A stretch of 64,000 nucleotides of DNA, taken from NCBI RefSeq assembly GCF_017168335.1, contig NZ_JABFAU010000002.1, positions 178,824 through 242,823 on the forward strand, written 5' to 3'. The notes below the pieces were generated by a model. The model was given only the letters and a program-made list of their open reading frames with translations. It made no database searches and was not told the origin of the DNA. The position numbers and the translations under genes are program-made. Origin of the DNA: Rhodococcus sp. KRD162 (GTDB taxonomy: Bacteria; Actinomycetota; Actinomycetes; Mycobacteriales; Mycobacteriaceae). Positions 9,198 through 18,380 of the stretch are shown here, in pieces (positions within the stretch are counted from its first letter, which is position 1; every line of letters begins with the position of its first letter).

Positions 9198-10237
9198 CCA
9201 GTACAGATTTTCGAGCACTCACCGATCTCGCGTCGAGGTCTCTCGGCGGTAGCGTGTCCGCGGCCAACGACGAACTGTTCGCCCAGCGAGAGAACCTGAT
9301 CAAGCCCGATGCCCCGCTGTTCGATCCCGCCGACTTCGGCCACAAGGGAAAGGTGTACGACGGGTGGGAGACGCGGCGTCGCCGTGACGAGGGTGGTCAC
9401 GACTGGGCGATCGTGCGACTCGGAGCTCCGGGAATCGTGCACGGTGTCGTCGTGGACACCGCTCACTTCACCGGCAACTATCCGCCGTTCGTCTCCGTCG
9501 AAGCTGCGTCGATCGAGGGCTACCCGTCCATCGAGGACGTACTGAATGCGCAGTGGCACACCATTGTCGACAAGGCTGCGGCACAGGGAGATACTGCGAA
9601 CACCTACGAGGTGGCAGACCGACACCGGTGGACGCACGTGCGCCTGTCCATCTATCCCGACGGGGGCGTGGCTCGGTTCCGGGTGCACGGCCAGGTGGTG
9701 CAGGATCCGCGTTTTCTGGCGGGCACCATCGATCTGCTCGCGGCCGAGAACGGCGCACGACTGACCGATTGTTCCGATGCGTTCTACTCCTCGCCCGCCA
9801 ACATCATCCTGCCTGGGCGCGCCAGAAATATGGGCGAGGGCTGGGAGAACTCCCGTCGCCGAGGCGGGGGCAACGACTTCGCCGTCTTCGCTCTGGCAGC
9901 CCCCGGTGCACCACGCCACGTGGAAGTGGACACGAGCTACTACGTCGGAAACGCACCGGGCTGGATTCGGCTCAGCGCCGTGGATTCTCGTCATCGACAC
10001 CTCGCCGACCCGACAGCGTGGACCGAGATTCTTCCCCGCACCGCGGTGCAGCCCGATACCCGACACCGCTTTCTCTTGAACGAGTCGCAGGCGTACACGC
10101 ATCTGCGGCTGGACGTGTACCCCGACGGCGGACTGTCGCGACTGCGGCTGTTCGGCGAACTCGATGCGGCGGCGCTCGATTCGTCCGACATCGCGTGGAG
10201 GGCGTCCGAGCTGGAGAGTGTTTCCAGTGCAGTCTGA
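9194..10237 (+). CDS. alc: allantoicase
   Basis: A 347-residue allantoate amidinohydrolase that releases urea and ureidoglycolate. Two tandem allantoicase repeats are clear: the first with [13 protein letters not shown] and [12 protein letters not shown] near residues 55-80, the second with [13 protein letters not shown] and [12 protein letters not shown] near residues 210-240. Each repeat ends in a YPDGG strand ([30 protein letters not shown]). It is translationally coupled to glxK, and its last 11 bp overlap allB. Confidence 0.97.
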   Translation: MTSTDFRALTDLASRSLGGSVSAANDELFAQRENLIKPDAPLFDPADFGHKGKVYDGWETRRRRDEGGHDWAIVRLGAPGIVHGVVVDTAHFTGNYPPFVSVEAASIEGYPSIEDVLNAQWHTIVDKAAAQGDTANTYEVADRHRWTHVRLSIYPDGGVARFRVHGQVVQDPRFLAGTIDLLAAENGARLTDCSDAFYSSPANIILPGRARNMGEGWENSRRRGGGNDFAVFALAAPGAPRHVEVDTSYYVGNAPGWIRLSAVDSRHRHLADPTAWTEILPRTAVQPDTRHRFLLNESQAYTHLRLDVYPDGGLSRLRLFGELDAAALDSSDIAWRASELESVSSAV

Positions 10238-11552
10238 TTCGGTCGACCTGGTCGTTCGGGCGTCTCGTGCGGTGATCGGTGGGCGTGAGGTGTCCGCGTC
10301 CGTTTCTGTGGTCGACGGCCGGATCGTGGCGATCGACCAGCCCGATGCGGCGGTGCGCGCCGAAACCGAGATCGTGCTCGGTGCCGACGAGGTGTTGCTA
10401 CCCGGGCTCGTCGACACCCACGTCCACGTCAACGAGCCAGGGCGCACCGAGTGGGAAGGGTTTGCCAGCGCAACCCGGGCCGCCGCCGCGGGTGGTATCA
10501 CGACCATTGTCGATATGCCGCTCAACAGTATTCCGCCGACGGTCGATGTTGCGGCGCTGGACGTCAAGCGCCGGGTGGCGGCCGACCAGTCGGTGGTCAA
10601 CGTCGGATTCTGGGGAGGGGCGGTCCCCGGAAATATCGATCAGCTGCGGCCGTTGCACGATGCCGGTGTCTTCGGCTTCAAATGCTTTCTGCTCGCGTCG
10701 GGGGTGGACGAGTTTCCGCCGCTGACGGTGCCGGAACTGGAGAAAGCCCTGGTCGAGATCGCATCGTTCGACGGGCTGATGATCGTCCACGCCGAGAACG
10801 CGGAGCTGATCGCCGAGGCACCGTCTGCGGAGGGCCGTGAGTACGCGGGGTTCCTGGAATCGCGTCCGCGTGCCGCCGAGAACCGAGCCATCGAGCAGGT
10901 GATCGAGCTGTCCCGCCAGACGGGGTGCCGGGTACACATTCTGCATCTCTCGAGCGCGGATGCTCTGCCGATGATCGCAGCGGCGAAACGCGACGGCGTG
11001 CGGGTGACGGTCGAAACCTGCCCGCATTACCTGTGTTTCGACGCCGAGGCCGTGCCCGCGGGGGCGACTCAGTTCAAGTGCTGCCCGCCGATCCGCGAGG
11101 CCGGCAACCGAGAGGCACTGTGGCAGGGGTTGCTCGACGGCACGATCGACACCATTGTCACCGACCACTCCCCGTGTACGCCGGATCTGAAGCGATTCGA
11201 CACCGGGGACTTCGGTGAGGCCTGGGGTGGGATCGCGTCGCTGCAGGTTTCGTTGGCCGCGGTGTGGACCGAGGCGCGGGCTCGCGGCTGTGCACTGACC
11301 GACATCGTGCGGTGGATGGCAACGAATACGGCCGACCAGGTGGGAATGGCCGAGCGAGGGCGCATCGAGGTCGGTTGCGCTGCAGATCTGGTGGTGTTCG
11401 CCCCCGACGAGGAGTTCACCGTCGACGTGGCACGGCTTTACCACCGCAACCCGGTCACTGCATACGATCGACTCGGCCTGTCGGGTGTGGTGCGGCGGTC
11501 GTGGATCGCAGGATCGGAATCCTCGACGGGACGTCTGCTGGCGCGCGACTAG
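10227..11552 (+). CDS. allB: allantoinase
   Basis: Cyclic-amidohydrolase superfamily enzyme of 441 residues that opens allantoin to allantoate. Metal-site motifs: VDTHVH at residues 62-67, the carboxylated lysine in FGFKCFL (K152), [17 protein letters not shown], and the aspartate in [12 protein letters not shown] 10227 is used because GGAG at 10213-10216 precedes it at 10 bp and the product then starts in the family register; the start overlaps the alc stop. It is the last gene of the ureide operon, although biochemically it acts before alc. Confidence 0.96.
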   Translation: MQSDSVDLVVRASRAVIGGREVSASVSVVDGRIVAIDQPDAAVRAETEIVLGADEVLLPGLVDTHVHVNEPGRTEWEGFASATRAAAAGGITTIVDMPLNSIPPTVDVAALDVKRRVAADQSVVNVGFWGGAVPGNIDQLRPLHDAGVFGFKCFLLASGVDEFPPLTVPELEKALVEIASFDGLMIVHAENAELIAEAPSAEGREYAGFLESRPRAAENRAIEQVIELSRQTGCRVHILHLSSADALPMIAAAKRDGVRVTVETCPHYLCFDAEAVPAGATQFKCCPPIREAGNREALWQGLLDGTIDTIVTDHSPCTPDLKRFDTGDFGEAWGGIASLQVSLAAVWTEARARGCALTDIVRWMATNTADQVGMAERGRIEVGCAADLVVFAPDEEFTVDVARLYHRNPVTAYDRLGLSGVVRRSWIAGSESSTGRLLARD

Positions 11553-11657
11553 AACGGCGATGATGCCGGATCGTCGGGGTTGAGTCGTGTTCTGAAGCTG
11601 ACTGTCTCTGGGGTTGATCACACTGTGCTCTGGTGGTGCACTGGATGTCTGGCTAGG

Positions 11658-12041
11658 TCAGGCTCGGCGGATCAGTGCGCCCAGCGCCAGGGATCCGAGG
11701 GCCATCCCCGTGGCCGCGCTCAACCCAGACCACCGAAAGCTATCGGACATGGTAAAGATTCCGGTGCCGCCGACGACGAACAGAATCAATACCGCGACGC
11801 TTCCCGCTGCGGCGACTTTACCCGCCCGTACGGCATGGTTACGGACGCTGACAGCGATAACTACTGCTGCGATAGCGACTGAATACAGCACCGCAGCAGT
11901 GCTGAATGTTGACCATCCAGATGCTGAGACTGAAACCGGAATAACTACCGCCGCAACAACTACGAGGGCAATCACCCCAAGGCCGGGGCCGCCGAAGAAC
12001 TCTCTCGTACGCCGATCGGCCTTCAGTAGGGGCTCACTCAT
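11658..12041 (-). CDS. small integral membrane protein, unknown function
   Basis: A 127-residue protein with a short charged N-terminus (MSEPLLKADRRTREFFGG) and four predicted membrane segments: LGVIALVVVAAVVIPVSV, the FSTAAVLYSVAIAAVVIAV stretch, the VAAAGSVAVLILFVVG stretch, and LSAATGMALGSLALGALI. ATG 12041 has GGGAG 8 bp upstream and overlaps the stop of the upstream secreted-protein gene. No family was recognised. The two overlapping genes probably form one unit. Confidence 0.75.
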   Translation of the reverse strand: MSEPLLKADRRTREFFGGPGLGVIALVVVAAVVIPVSVSASGWSTFSTAAVLYSVAIAAVVIAVSVRNHAVRAGKVAAAGSVAVLILFVVGGTGIFTMSDSFRWSGLSAATGMALGSLALGALIRRA

Positions 12042-12246
12042 CAGATGTACTCCCAAATAATTCCTCCGGCGCAACTGACAGCGCATCGATCTGCTCGATG
12101 CGATCCTGGTCCACGGGTTCGTCTCGAGCCGCACCCGGCGTGGGTGCCGAGCTTTCGCTCGGGTGAGCAGTCGCGGGCACTGCGAACATTGTCAAGGTGA
12201 TCGCGGCAGCCAATCCTGAGGACACAACAACATCTTTTACGCGCAT
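12034..12246 (-). CDS. small secreted protein, unknown function
   Basis: A 70-residue protein with a signal peptide: MRVKDVVVS, the hydrophobic core GLAAAITLTMFAV and a cleavage-like PATAHP. The mature part is short, acidic and proline-poor (DQDRIEQIDALSVAPEELFG). ATG 12246 has GGAG at 8 bp; an open frame continues upstream without support. Its stop overlaps the start of the membrane-protein gene by 8 bp. The mature peptide of about 43 residues resembles nothing I can name. Confidence 0.68.
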   Translation of the reverse strand: MRVKDVVVSSGLAAAITLTMFAVPATAHPSESSAPTPGAARDEPVDQDRIEQIDALSVAPEELFGSTSDE

Positions 12247-12455
12247 GGTTCTCACTCCAGTGCTCAATGTCCCTCGCTCTGGCGAGGAGACGTTCGATTC
12301 AGGCAAGACTGAGACCCGGGGCTCGCTGCGAGCAAGTCACCGGGGCCGAGTTGATCGGAACGTGGCACGTTCGGGTCGGAGTGTGCCCATCAACCCACAC
12401 GGTGGTGGGTCGGAGGAAGACCGTCCCGACGTGGACCAGGAATCTAAGTCTTCAC

Positions 12456-12471
12456 ATACACCGAGGTGTAT
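12456..12471. promoter_or_regulatory. orphan 16-bp palindrome
   Basis: ATACACC-GA-GGTGTAT has perfect 7-bp arms with a 2-bp spacer. It looks like a TetR/MarR-type operator, but no intact gene starts close to it: the secreted-protein start at 12246 is about 210 bp away, reading away from it. The site could be a relic or control that promoter from a distance. Confidence 0.4.
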
Positions 12472-12528
12472 TGATACGAAAGTTACCAAACAGCCCGGCA
12501 CAGTGCATGCTCGTATTCGAGAAGTCGT

Positions 12529-12847
12529 TTACTTCACGGTCATCACGACCAGCAAAGCGGACTGTCCGGCGTCGAGGTCGATCATCGACGCCGACAGGTC
12601 GATGGGCTCGTACCCACCATCGACAGTGAGAAATCGGATTCTTGGCCACCACCGAAGACAGCGCCACACCGGATCTCACACGGCCTCCGACCATCACCAC
12701 CGACATCTGCCGCGGCTCGATCACATCGATAAGCAACCAACCGTTCTTCTCCGCCACCACGCCACCATGTCATGCTCGTTGATGCTGCGCAGGCCTCACC
12801 CGCGCGGCAGCGGTCAACGCCTGCAACGACACCGTCGGTACCGCCAT
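12529..12847 (-). pseudogene. decayed small gene downstream of an SOS box
   Basis: Protein-like sequence continues through three frames. It opens with ATG 12847 (MAVPTVSLQALTAAARV), passes through LRSINEHDMV in another frame, returns to VVAEKNGWLLIDVIEPRQ and MSVVMVGG, then after one more shift reads FLTVDGGYEPIDLSASM and LDAGQSALLVVMTVK to a TAA at 12529. A TGA interrupts the first frame at codon 26. The coherent amphipathic segments suggest a former gene of about 105 residues with at least two frameshifts. The family is unknown. The SOS-type box ends 28 bp before the ATG. Confidence 0.42.
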
Positions 12848-12874
12848 GATCGTCACGCCCAGTGAATCGAACTA

Positions 12875-12886
12875 GAACATATGTTC
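12875..12886. promoter_or_regulatory. SOS (LexA) box
   Basis: GAACATATGTTC is a perfect palindrome in the context AGAACATATGTTCGA. It matches the actinobacterial LexA site of the form TCGAAC-n4-GTTCGA. It lies just upstream of the decayed reading frame that starts at 12847 on the minus strand; the gene at 13363 reads towards it and ends at 12995. Confidence 0.65.
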
Positions 12887-12994
12887 GAACTGATGGTGAG
12901 GGTAGACGACGCTACCGACACAAACGGTGGACGGGAATCCAAGGCCGCGAAACTACCGCGTTGAACTGAGGATTCGGTGTCGGAAGTGCAGACG

Positions 12995-13363
12995 TCAGGC
13001 TGTGTGGATGCCGTACCTGAACAGCGTGTTCCACCGTTCGTCTGTCAAGAACAGTGGAAGGATGGCGGCCGTGAGTGCGCCGGACGCTGCTACTACGTAG
13101 TTGCCTGCGACCAGTGACGCCACGGAACCCAGCGCGAAGCAGGCCAGCGTCATCCGCGGTAGCAACCACGTTGGCTTGCAGGCGCTCCGGCGAATGCCGT
13201 ACACAGCGACCGCAGCCACGGACACCAGGACCAGTAAGTGCCCAGCGGTACGTGCACTATCGGATGGATCGAGACCCTGGAGTGTGGCGACAGCAGCCAT
13301 GGCGCTCAGAAGCGCAATGCTCACCAGGTTCAGTTGCCGGTACCGAGGTAGGCCGCGAATCAA
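12995..13363 (-). CDS. small integral membrane protein, unknown function
   Basis: A 122-residue protein with about four membrane segments: LVSIALLSAMAAVATL, the HLLVLVSVAAVAVYGI stretch, MTLACFALGSVASLVAG and YVVAASGALTAAILPLF. It ends LTDERWNTLFRYGIHTA. The likely start is TTG 13363, with GGAG 5 bp upstream. There is no recognised family. It stands between the decayed region and the XdhC gene and is not obviously part of the purine operon. Confidence 0.65.
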   Translation of the reverse strand: MIRGLPRYRQLNLVSIALLSAMAAVATLQGLDPSDSARTAGHLLVLVSVAAVAVYGIRRSACKPTWLLPRMTLACFALGSVASLVAGNYVVAASGALTAAILPLFLTDERWNTLFRYGIHTA

Positions 13364-13409
13364 CTGAACTCCTTCGCTGATGCGGACGATGTCTCGAGAA
13401 CCAGGGTAC

Positions 13410-14492
13410 CTACGCGTATTTCGACTCCGCCGTAGCCCCGTCGTGGTGGATCGGGCCGGCGGTGCGAGTCAGTGGCAGCGCGCTACCCCCACGTCGCACG
13501 GCCACGAATTCCGCAGCGATCGCCAACGCAGTTTCCTCTGGAGTTCTCGCACCCAGGTCCAGGCCGATCGGCGACTTCAAGCGTGCGAGCTCCTGCTCGG
13601 TCAACCCCACCTCGCGCAACCGTGCCGCGCGATCGTCGTGGGTCCTACGCGATCCCATGGCCCCCACGAAGGCCACGGGCAACCGCAGGGCGACCTCGAG
13701 CAGCGGTACATCGAATTTGGCGTCATGGGTGAGTACGCAGATCACCGAGCGGGCATCGACCGTCGTCCGCGCCAAGTAGGAGTGCGGCCATTCGGCGACC
13801 ACCTCATCGGCGTCGGGAAACCGTGCAGCAGTGGCGAATACCGGCCGTGCATCACATACCGTCACGTGGTATCCAAGGAATTTGCCGACGCGGGCGAGCG
13901 CGCCCGCGTAGTCGATTGCCCCGAAGATCAGCAGCCGCGGGGCGGTGGCGTACGACTGTACGAAGACCTCGAGTTCTGGCCGGCACCGCAGCGACCTGAT
14001 GCCGGTGCCGCCGGAGTCCAGCATCGCCAACGCCTCTCCGACGACCGCTGAATCCACGTCCGCGAATCCGGTAGTACCCATCGTTGTCGAGGACGAGACG
14101 GCGAGCGACTGCCCTGCGCCGTCGAGGAGCGTCACCGTCGCCACCGCAGTGTCCGACGCGATGGCCGCGAGCACTGCCCGCGGCGGGCCGAGCCGTACGA
14201 AAACCTCGATCACCCCTCCGCAGGTCAAGCCGACCGCGAATGCGTCGACGTCGCTGTACCCGAACGATTCCCGCGTGGACCTACCGGTCTCGAGGACCTC
14301 GCGACACAGTTCGTACACCGCGCCTTCGACGCACCCGCCGGAGACGCTGCCGACGGCTTCACCGTCGGCGCAGACCGCCATGGCGGCACCCGGAAGCCGT
14401 GGAGCGCTTCCGGATACCGCGATGACGGTCGCTACCGCGTAAGGAATACCTGCCTGGTCCCAGGCCGAGAGACGGTCGACGATGTCTTTCAC
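13410..14492 (-). CDS. xdhC: XdhC/CoxI-family molybdenum-enzyme maturation protein
   Basis: A 360-residue accessory protein that inserts the sulfurated molybdenum cofactor into xanthine dehydrogenase. The N-terminal XdhC/CoxI segment has VATVIAVSGSAPRLPGAAMAV and GSVSGGCVEGAV (about residues 20-60) with VGLTCGGVIEVFVRL. The C-terminal Rossmann part has LLIFGAIDYAGALARVGKFL, SVICVLTHDAKFDVP, VAFVGAMGSRRTHDDR and SPIGLDLGARTPEETALAI. It is the last gene of the xdh operon, 1 bp after the permease stop. Confidence 0.95.
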   Translation of the reverse strand: MKDIVDRLSAWDQAGIPYAVATVIAVSGSAPRLPGAAMAVCADGEAVGSVSGGCVEGAVYELCREVLETGRSTRESFGYSDVDAFAVGLTCGGVIEVFVRLGPPRAVLAAIASDTAVATVTLLDGAGQSLAVSSSTTMGTTGFADVDSAVVGEALAMLDSGGTGIRSLRCRPELEVFVQSYATAPRLLIFGAIDYAGALARVGKFLGYHVTVCDARPVFATAARFPDADEVVAEWPHSYLARTTVDARSVICVLTHDAKFDVPLLEVALRLPVAFVGAMGSRRTHDDRAARLREVGLTEQELARLKSPIGLDLGARTPEETALAIAAEFVAVRRGGSALPLTRTAGPIHHDGATAESKYA

Positions 14493-14493
14493 G

Positions 14494-15936
14494 TTACGAG
14501 ATTCCCAATGCTTCTTCGATGGGGTGCAGGGCGAAGTAGATCAGGAAGATGCTCGTCATCAGGTACAGCAGCCAATGCGTCTGGCGTGCTGTGCCTTTGG
14601 CGAGGCGAACGATCGTGTAGGAGATCACGCCTGCGGCAACGCCGACGGTGATCGAATAGGTGAACGGCATCAGCACGATGGTGAGGAAGGCAGGTATCGC
14701 GATATCGGTGTTCTGCCAGTCGATCTTGCGCACGTGCGTCATCATCAGCGCGCCGACCAGGACCAGCGCCGGTGCTGCGGCTCCCACGGGAACCACCCCG
14801 GCCAACGGTGTGAAGAAGATCAGGCTGGTCAGTAATCCGCCGGTGACGATGCTGGCCAGACCGGTTCGGGCGCCTTCGGTGACGCCTGCCGCCGATTCGA
14901 CCACCGCTGTATTGGCAGAGCCGTTGATCGCGCCTCCGACGATGGCACCGATGCCGTCGACGGTGAGGATACGGCTCAGCCCTGGCATCTTGCCCTGCTT
15001 GTCGACCAGACCTGCCTCTTCACCGACGCCGAGGATGGTGCCCATGGCGTCGAAGAAGCCGGAGAGTACGAGTGTGAACAGCACGACCGAGGCTGTCACC
15101 ACCCCTGCACGGGCGAATCCACCGAACAGATCGACATTGAACAGCAGATCGAATTGTGGTGTGGCGACGATGGAATCGGGGACTTTCGGAACCACCGGTC
15201 CCCACGCTTTCGGGTCTACCTCGAACACCGAGTTCACGATGATCGCGAGATTGGTGGCGACGAAGATCCCGATCAGCATCGCGCCCGGAACTTTTCGGAC
15301 GAACAGCATGATCATCAGGACGAGTCCGACGCAGAAGACGAACACCGGCCACCCTGCGAGTTTGCCGAACGTACCGAGGGTCACTGCGGTCGATGCCGCC
15401 TCGTGGTGACCGACGAAACCGGCGTCGACCAGTCCGATGAGCGCGATGAACGCGCCGATGCCGACGCCGATGGCCTGCTTGAGCACCAACGGAATCGCAT
15501 CCATGATGAGCTGCCGAATGCCGGTGAGAGCGAAGACGACGATGACGACACCCTCGAGGACCACCAGACCCATCGCCTGCGGCCAGGTCATGAACGGTGC
15601 GGCCTGGAACACCACGATCGGCGTCACCCCCAGGCCCGCCGCCATGGCGAGCGGGGCGTTGCCGACCACACCCATCAGTATCGTCGTCAGGCCGGCGGAC
15701 AGCGCCACCATGGTCGACAACTGAGCCGGATCGAGGGTGGCACCAGTGACGTCACGGGCATCGCCGATGATGAGCGGGATGAGGACGATCAGGTAGGCCA
15801 TGGCCACGAATGTGGTGACACCACCGCGTATCTCACGCGATACCGTGGAGCCACGGCCGGTGATGTCGAAGAACCTGTCGATCTGGGATCGACCGCGTCC
15901 TCGTCGATCTGTGCTTGTCGTGCGTACATCGGTCAT
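14494..15936 (-). CDS. AzgA-type adenine/guanine/hypoxanthine permease
   Basis: A 480-residue polytopic NCS2/AzgA transporter importing purine bases. Typical signatures are IDRFFDITGRGSTVSREIRG followed by the first membrane helix FVAMAYLIVLIP, GVVGNAPLAMAAGLGV, AIGVGIGAFIALIGLVDAGF, VLSGFFDAMGTILGVGEEAG, GAIVGGAINGSANTAVVESA and GVTEGARTGLASIVTG. It lies between the molybdenum-subunit gene and xdhC. It differs from the NCS2 permease at 725-2128, which probably handles oxidised purines. Confidence 0.95.
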   Translation of the reverse strand: MTDVRTTSTDRRGRGRSQIDRFFDITGRGSTVSREIRGGVTTFVAMAYLIVLIPLIIGDARDVTGATLDPAQLSTMVALSAGLTTILMGVVGNAPLAMAAGLGVTPIVVFQAAPFMTWPQAMGLVVLEGVVIVVFALTGIRQLIMDAIPLVLKQAIGVGIGAFIALIGLVDAGFVGHHEAASTAVTLGTFGKLAGWPVFVFCVGLVLMIMLFVRKVPGAMLIGIFVATNLAIIVNSVFEVDPKAWGPVVPKVPDSIVATPQFDLLFNVDLFGGFARAGVVTASVVLFTLVLSGFFDAMGTILGVGEEAGLVDKQGKMPGLSRILTVDGIGAIVGGAINGSANTAVVESAAGVTEGARTGLASIVTGGLLTSLIFFTPLAGVVPVGAAAPALVLVGALMMTHVRKIDWQNTDIAIPAFLTIVLMPFTYSITVGVAAGVISYTIVRLAKGTARQTHWLLYLMTSIFLIYFALHPIEEALGIS

Positions 15937-16055
15937 GATCGGCCCTCCCAGGGCGTGATCAACCTGTCTCGAGCGTCGACGGTGACCGTGCCGGGGGAGT
16001 TGGCGTCAGGTACCGCTGTGCGGGAGAGGGTTTCGTCGAGTGGGAATGAGATGGT

Positions 16056-18380
16056 CTAGCTGTTGACGATGTGTTCGGGGCGAACCGGCACCCGCGTCAA
16101 CGCGAGGCCGGTGGCATTGCGGATGGCAGCGATGACGGCGGGCGTGGACGACAACGTGGGTGGTTCGCCGGCGCCACGAAGGCCGTAGGGGGCCAATGGA
16201 TCCGGATTCTCGAGGATGTCCAGCTTCATGGGCGGCATATCGAGAATCGTCGGGATCAGGTAGTCGGTGAACGACGGATTCTTCACCAAACCGTCCACGA
16301 CGACGATCTCCTCCATCACGGCGAGACCGAGCCCTTGGGCTGTGCCGCCGTGGATCTGGCCCTCCAGGGACAGGCGGTTGAGGATCTTTCCGACGTCCTG
16401 AACAGCGGCCATCTCGACCACTTTCACCAGCCCGAGATCGACATCGACATCCACCACGGCGCGATGGACACACAGGGCGAGCTGGGTGTGGCTCGCTCCC
16501 TGACCGGTCACCGGATCCATTCCGCTGGTGGGACGATGGTGGAACTCGCGGGTCTGCTCGACGACGCGATCGCCGAGCACGTCCTCGATCGTGGCCAGGA
16601 CGCCATCGGTGGCCGAGACGATCTTGCCGCCGTCGAGGCTCAGATCGGCCACGGCTCGGCCGAGGTACAGGCCCGCCAGCACGAACACCGCCTCCCGAAC
16701 GGCCTCGCAGGCGGCCTTGACGGCGCCGCCGGTCATGTACGACTGCCGCGAGGCCGAGGACGACCCGGCGTTGCCGACCTTGGTGTCGGCGGGGTGGATG
16801 ACCACCTTTGTGACACCGAGTTCGGTGCGCGCGATCTGTGCCTCCAGTGTCACCAGCCCCTGGCCCACCTCGGCGGCAGCGGTATGTACCAATACCGTTG
16901 CCTCACCGCCGATGACTTCGAGCCGGACGCGAGCAGTGGAGTAGTCGTCGTAGTTCTCGGAGAAGCAGATGTTCTTGATGCCGACGCCGTAACCGATCCC
17001 GCGTACGACGCCCTCGCCGTGCGTGGTCTGCGAGGCACCGCCGGGCAGGTTTCGGATGTCCGACGCGTCCATGGGGGCAGGCAGTTCCATCGCTTCGGCT
17101 CGGGCGAGCATCTCGGCGAGCGGTGCCGGAGCCTCGATGACCTGGCCGGTCGCCAGGACCGATCCCTGACTGACGGCATTGATCTGCCGAATCGCAACCG
17201 GGCCGATGCCGCAGGCCTCGCCGAGTTTGTCCATCATCGATTCGTATGCGAAACAGGCCTGTACAGCGCCGAATCCGCGCATCGCACCGCACGGTGGATT
17301 GTTGGTGTACACCCCGTAGGCGTCGATCTCGATGTTGGGAATGACATACGGTCCGACGCCGAGCGATGCGGCGTTGCCGACGACATTGAGAGTGGCGGAG
17401 GTGTACGCACCGCCGTCGAGGATGATCTCCACATCGGCGAACACCAACTTGCCGTCGCGGGTGGCACCGTATTCGTAGTGCATCTGTGCGGGGTGGCGGT
17501 GAACGTGTCCGAAGAACGACTCGTAGCGGTTGTAGACGATCTTGACCGGTTTGCCGGTGTGCATCGCCAGCATCGCCGCGTGGATCTGCATGGACAGGTC
17601 CTCCCGGCCGCCGAACGCTCCACCGACACCGGCGAGGGTCATCCGAATCTTCTCCTCGGGCAGGCCGAGGCACGGGCCGATCTGTGCGAGGTCGTTGTGC
17701 ATCCACTGAGTAGCGACGTAGAGGTCGATGCCGCCGTCCTCGGCGGGTACGGCCAACCCGGACTCGGGCCCGAGAAAGGCCTGGTCCTGAATACCGACGG
17801 TGAAATCGCTGCTGACGATCACCTCTGCACTCGCGCGGGCAGCGGCGACGTTGCCGACCCGTACCGGCTGATGCCGCGCCACTCCGCCGCGTTGCTGCAC
17901 TTTCGGGTAGTCCGGGTCGAGGGCTGCGCGTCGTGCATCGGTGAGGGGCTCGAGTAGGTCGTAGATCACGACGATCTTTTCCATTGCGCGGCGGGCTGTC
18001 TCGGGATGATCTGCGGCGATCAACGCGATCGGCTCACCCTCGTGCCGCACCTCGTCGAAGGCGAGCACCGGTTGATCCCAGGTGTGATCGAGCCCGAAGC
18101 ACTTGCGTCCCGGCACGTCCTCGTGGGTCAGTACAGCTTCTACTCCCGGTGTGGCGAGCGCCTGCGAGATGTCGACCGAGACGATCTTCGCGCGGGGGTG
18201 CGGACTGCGGAGCGTTGCGCCCCAGAGCATTCCGTCGATGAACAGGTCCGAGGAATAGGCGAACTCGCCTTTCACTTTCAGCGTGCCGTCCGGCCGCAGC
18301 GGGCTGTCTCCGACGCGTCCGCGACCGGGAGCCGGAGTATCGACCGGAACTTGCCTGGGGGTGGTGGTCGGTGTGCTCAC
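16056..18380 (-). CDS. pucD: xanthine dehydrogenase, molybdopterin-binding subunit
   Basis: A 774-residue large subunit of the three-subunit xanthine dehydrogenase that hydroxylates hypoxanthine and xanthine. Mo-pterin contacts are visible as GVGGAFGGREDLSMQIHAA near residue 255, GAMRGFGAVQACFAYES near 360, AAEVGQGLVTLEAQ near 520 and GNAGSSSASRQSYMTGGAV near 555. The catalytic glutamate lies in GLRGAGEPPTLSSTPA near 735. Its GTG start overlaps the deaminase stop as GTGA. It works with the FAD and FeS subunits encoded just upstream. Confidence 0.97.
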   Translation of the reverse strand: MSTPTTTPRQVPVDTPAPGRGRVGDSPLRPDGTLKVKGEFAYSSDLFIDGMLWGATLRSPHPRAKIVSVDISQALATPGVEAVLTHEDVPGRKCFGLDHTWDQPVLAFDEVRHEGEPIALIAADHPETARRAMEKIVVIYDLLEPLTDARRAALDPDYPKVQQRGGVARHQPVRVGNVAAARASAEVIVSSDFTVGIQDQAFLGPESGLAVPAEDGGIDLYVATQWMHNDLAQIGPCLGLPEEKIRMTLAGVGGAFGGREDLSMQIHAAMLAMHTGKPVKIVYNRYESFFGHVHRHPAQMHYEYGATRDGKLVFADVEIILDGGAYTSATLNVVGNAASLGVGPYVIPNIEIDAYGVYTNNPPCGAMRGFGAVQACFAYESMMDKLGEACGIGPVAIRQINAVSQGSVLATGQVIEAPAPLAEMLARAEAMELPAPMDASDIRNLPGGASQTTHGEGVVRGIGYGVGIKNICFSENYDDYSTARVRLEVIGGEATVLVHTAAAEVGQGLVTLEAQIARTELGVTKVVIHPADTKVGNAGSSSASRQSYMTGGAVKAACEAVREAVFVLAGLYLGRAVADLSLDGGKIVSATDGVLATIEDVLGDRVVEQTREFHHRPTSGMDPVTGQGASHTQLALCVHRAVVDVDVDLGLVKVVEMAAVQDVGKILNRLSLEGQIHGGTAQGLGLAVMEEIVVVDGLVKNPSFTDYLIPTILDMPPMKLDILENPDPLAPYGLRGAGEPPTLSSTPAVIAAIRNATGLALTRVPVRPEHIVNS

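Larger units (their letters stand above)
12247..12994. other. 748-bp region without an intact gene
   Basis: No convincing intact gene is present on either strand; the open frames seen are low-complexity. It contains an orphan palindrome (12456-12471), a decayed reading frame (12529-12847) and an SOS-type box (12875-12886), each listed separately. Nothing else was recognised in 12900-12994. Confidence 0.6.

Noticed and set aside
12197..12865. A plus-strand frame across the degenerate region
   Set aside because: His/Arg-rich product with no ribosome site. The minus-strand fragments are more protein-like and follow an SOS box.
16071..17957. A 628-codon open frame on the plus strand opposite the Mo subunit of xanthine dehydrogenase
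   Set aside because: It is the antisense shadow of a clear gene in high-GC DNA. Its product has no domain and biased Asp/Gly/His content.
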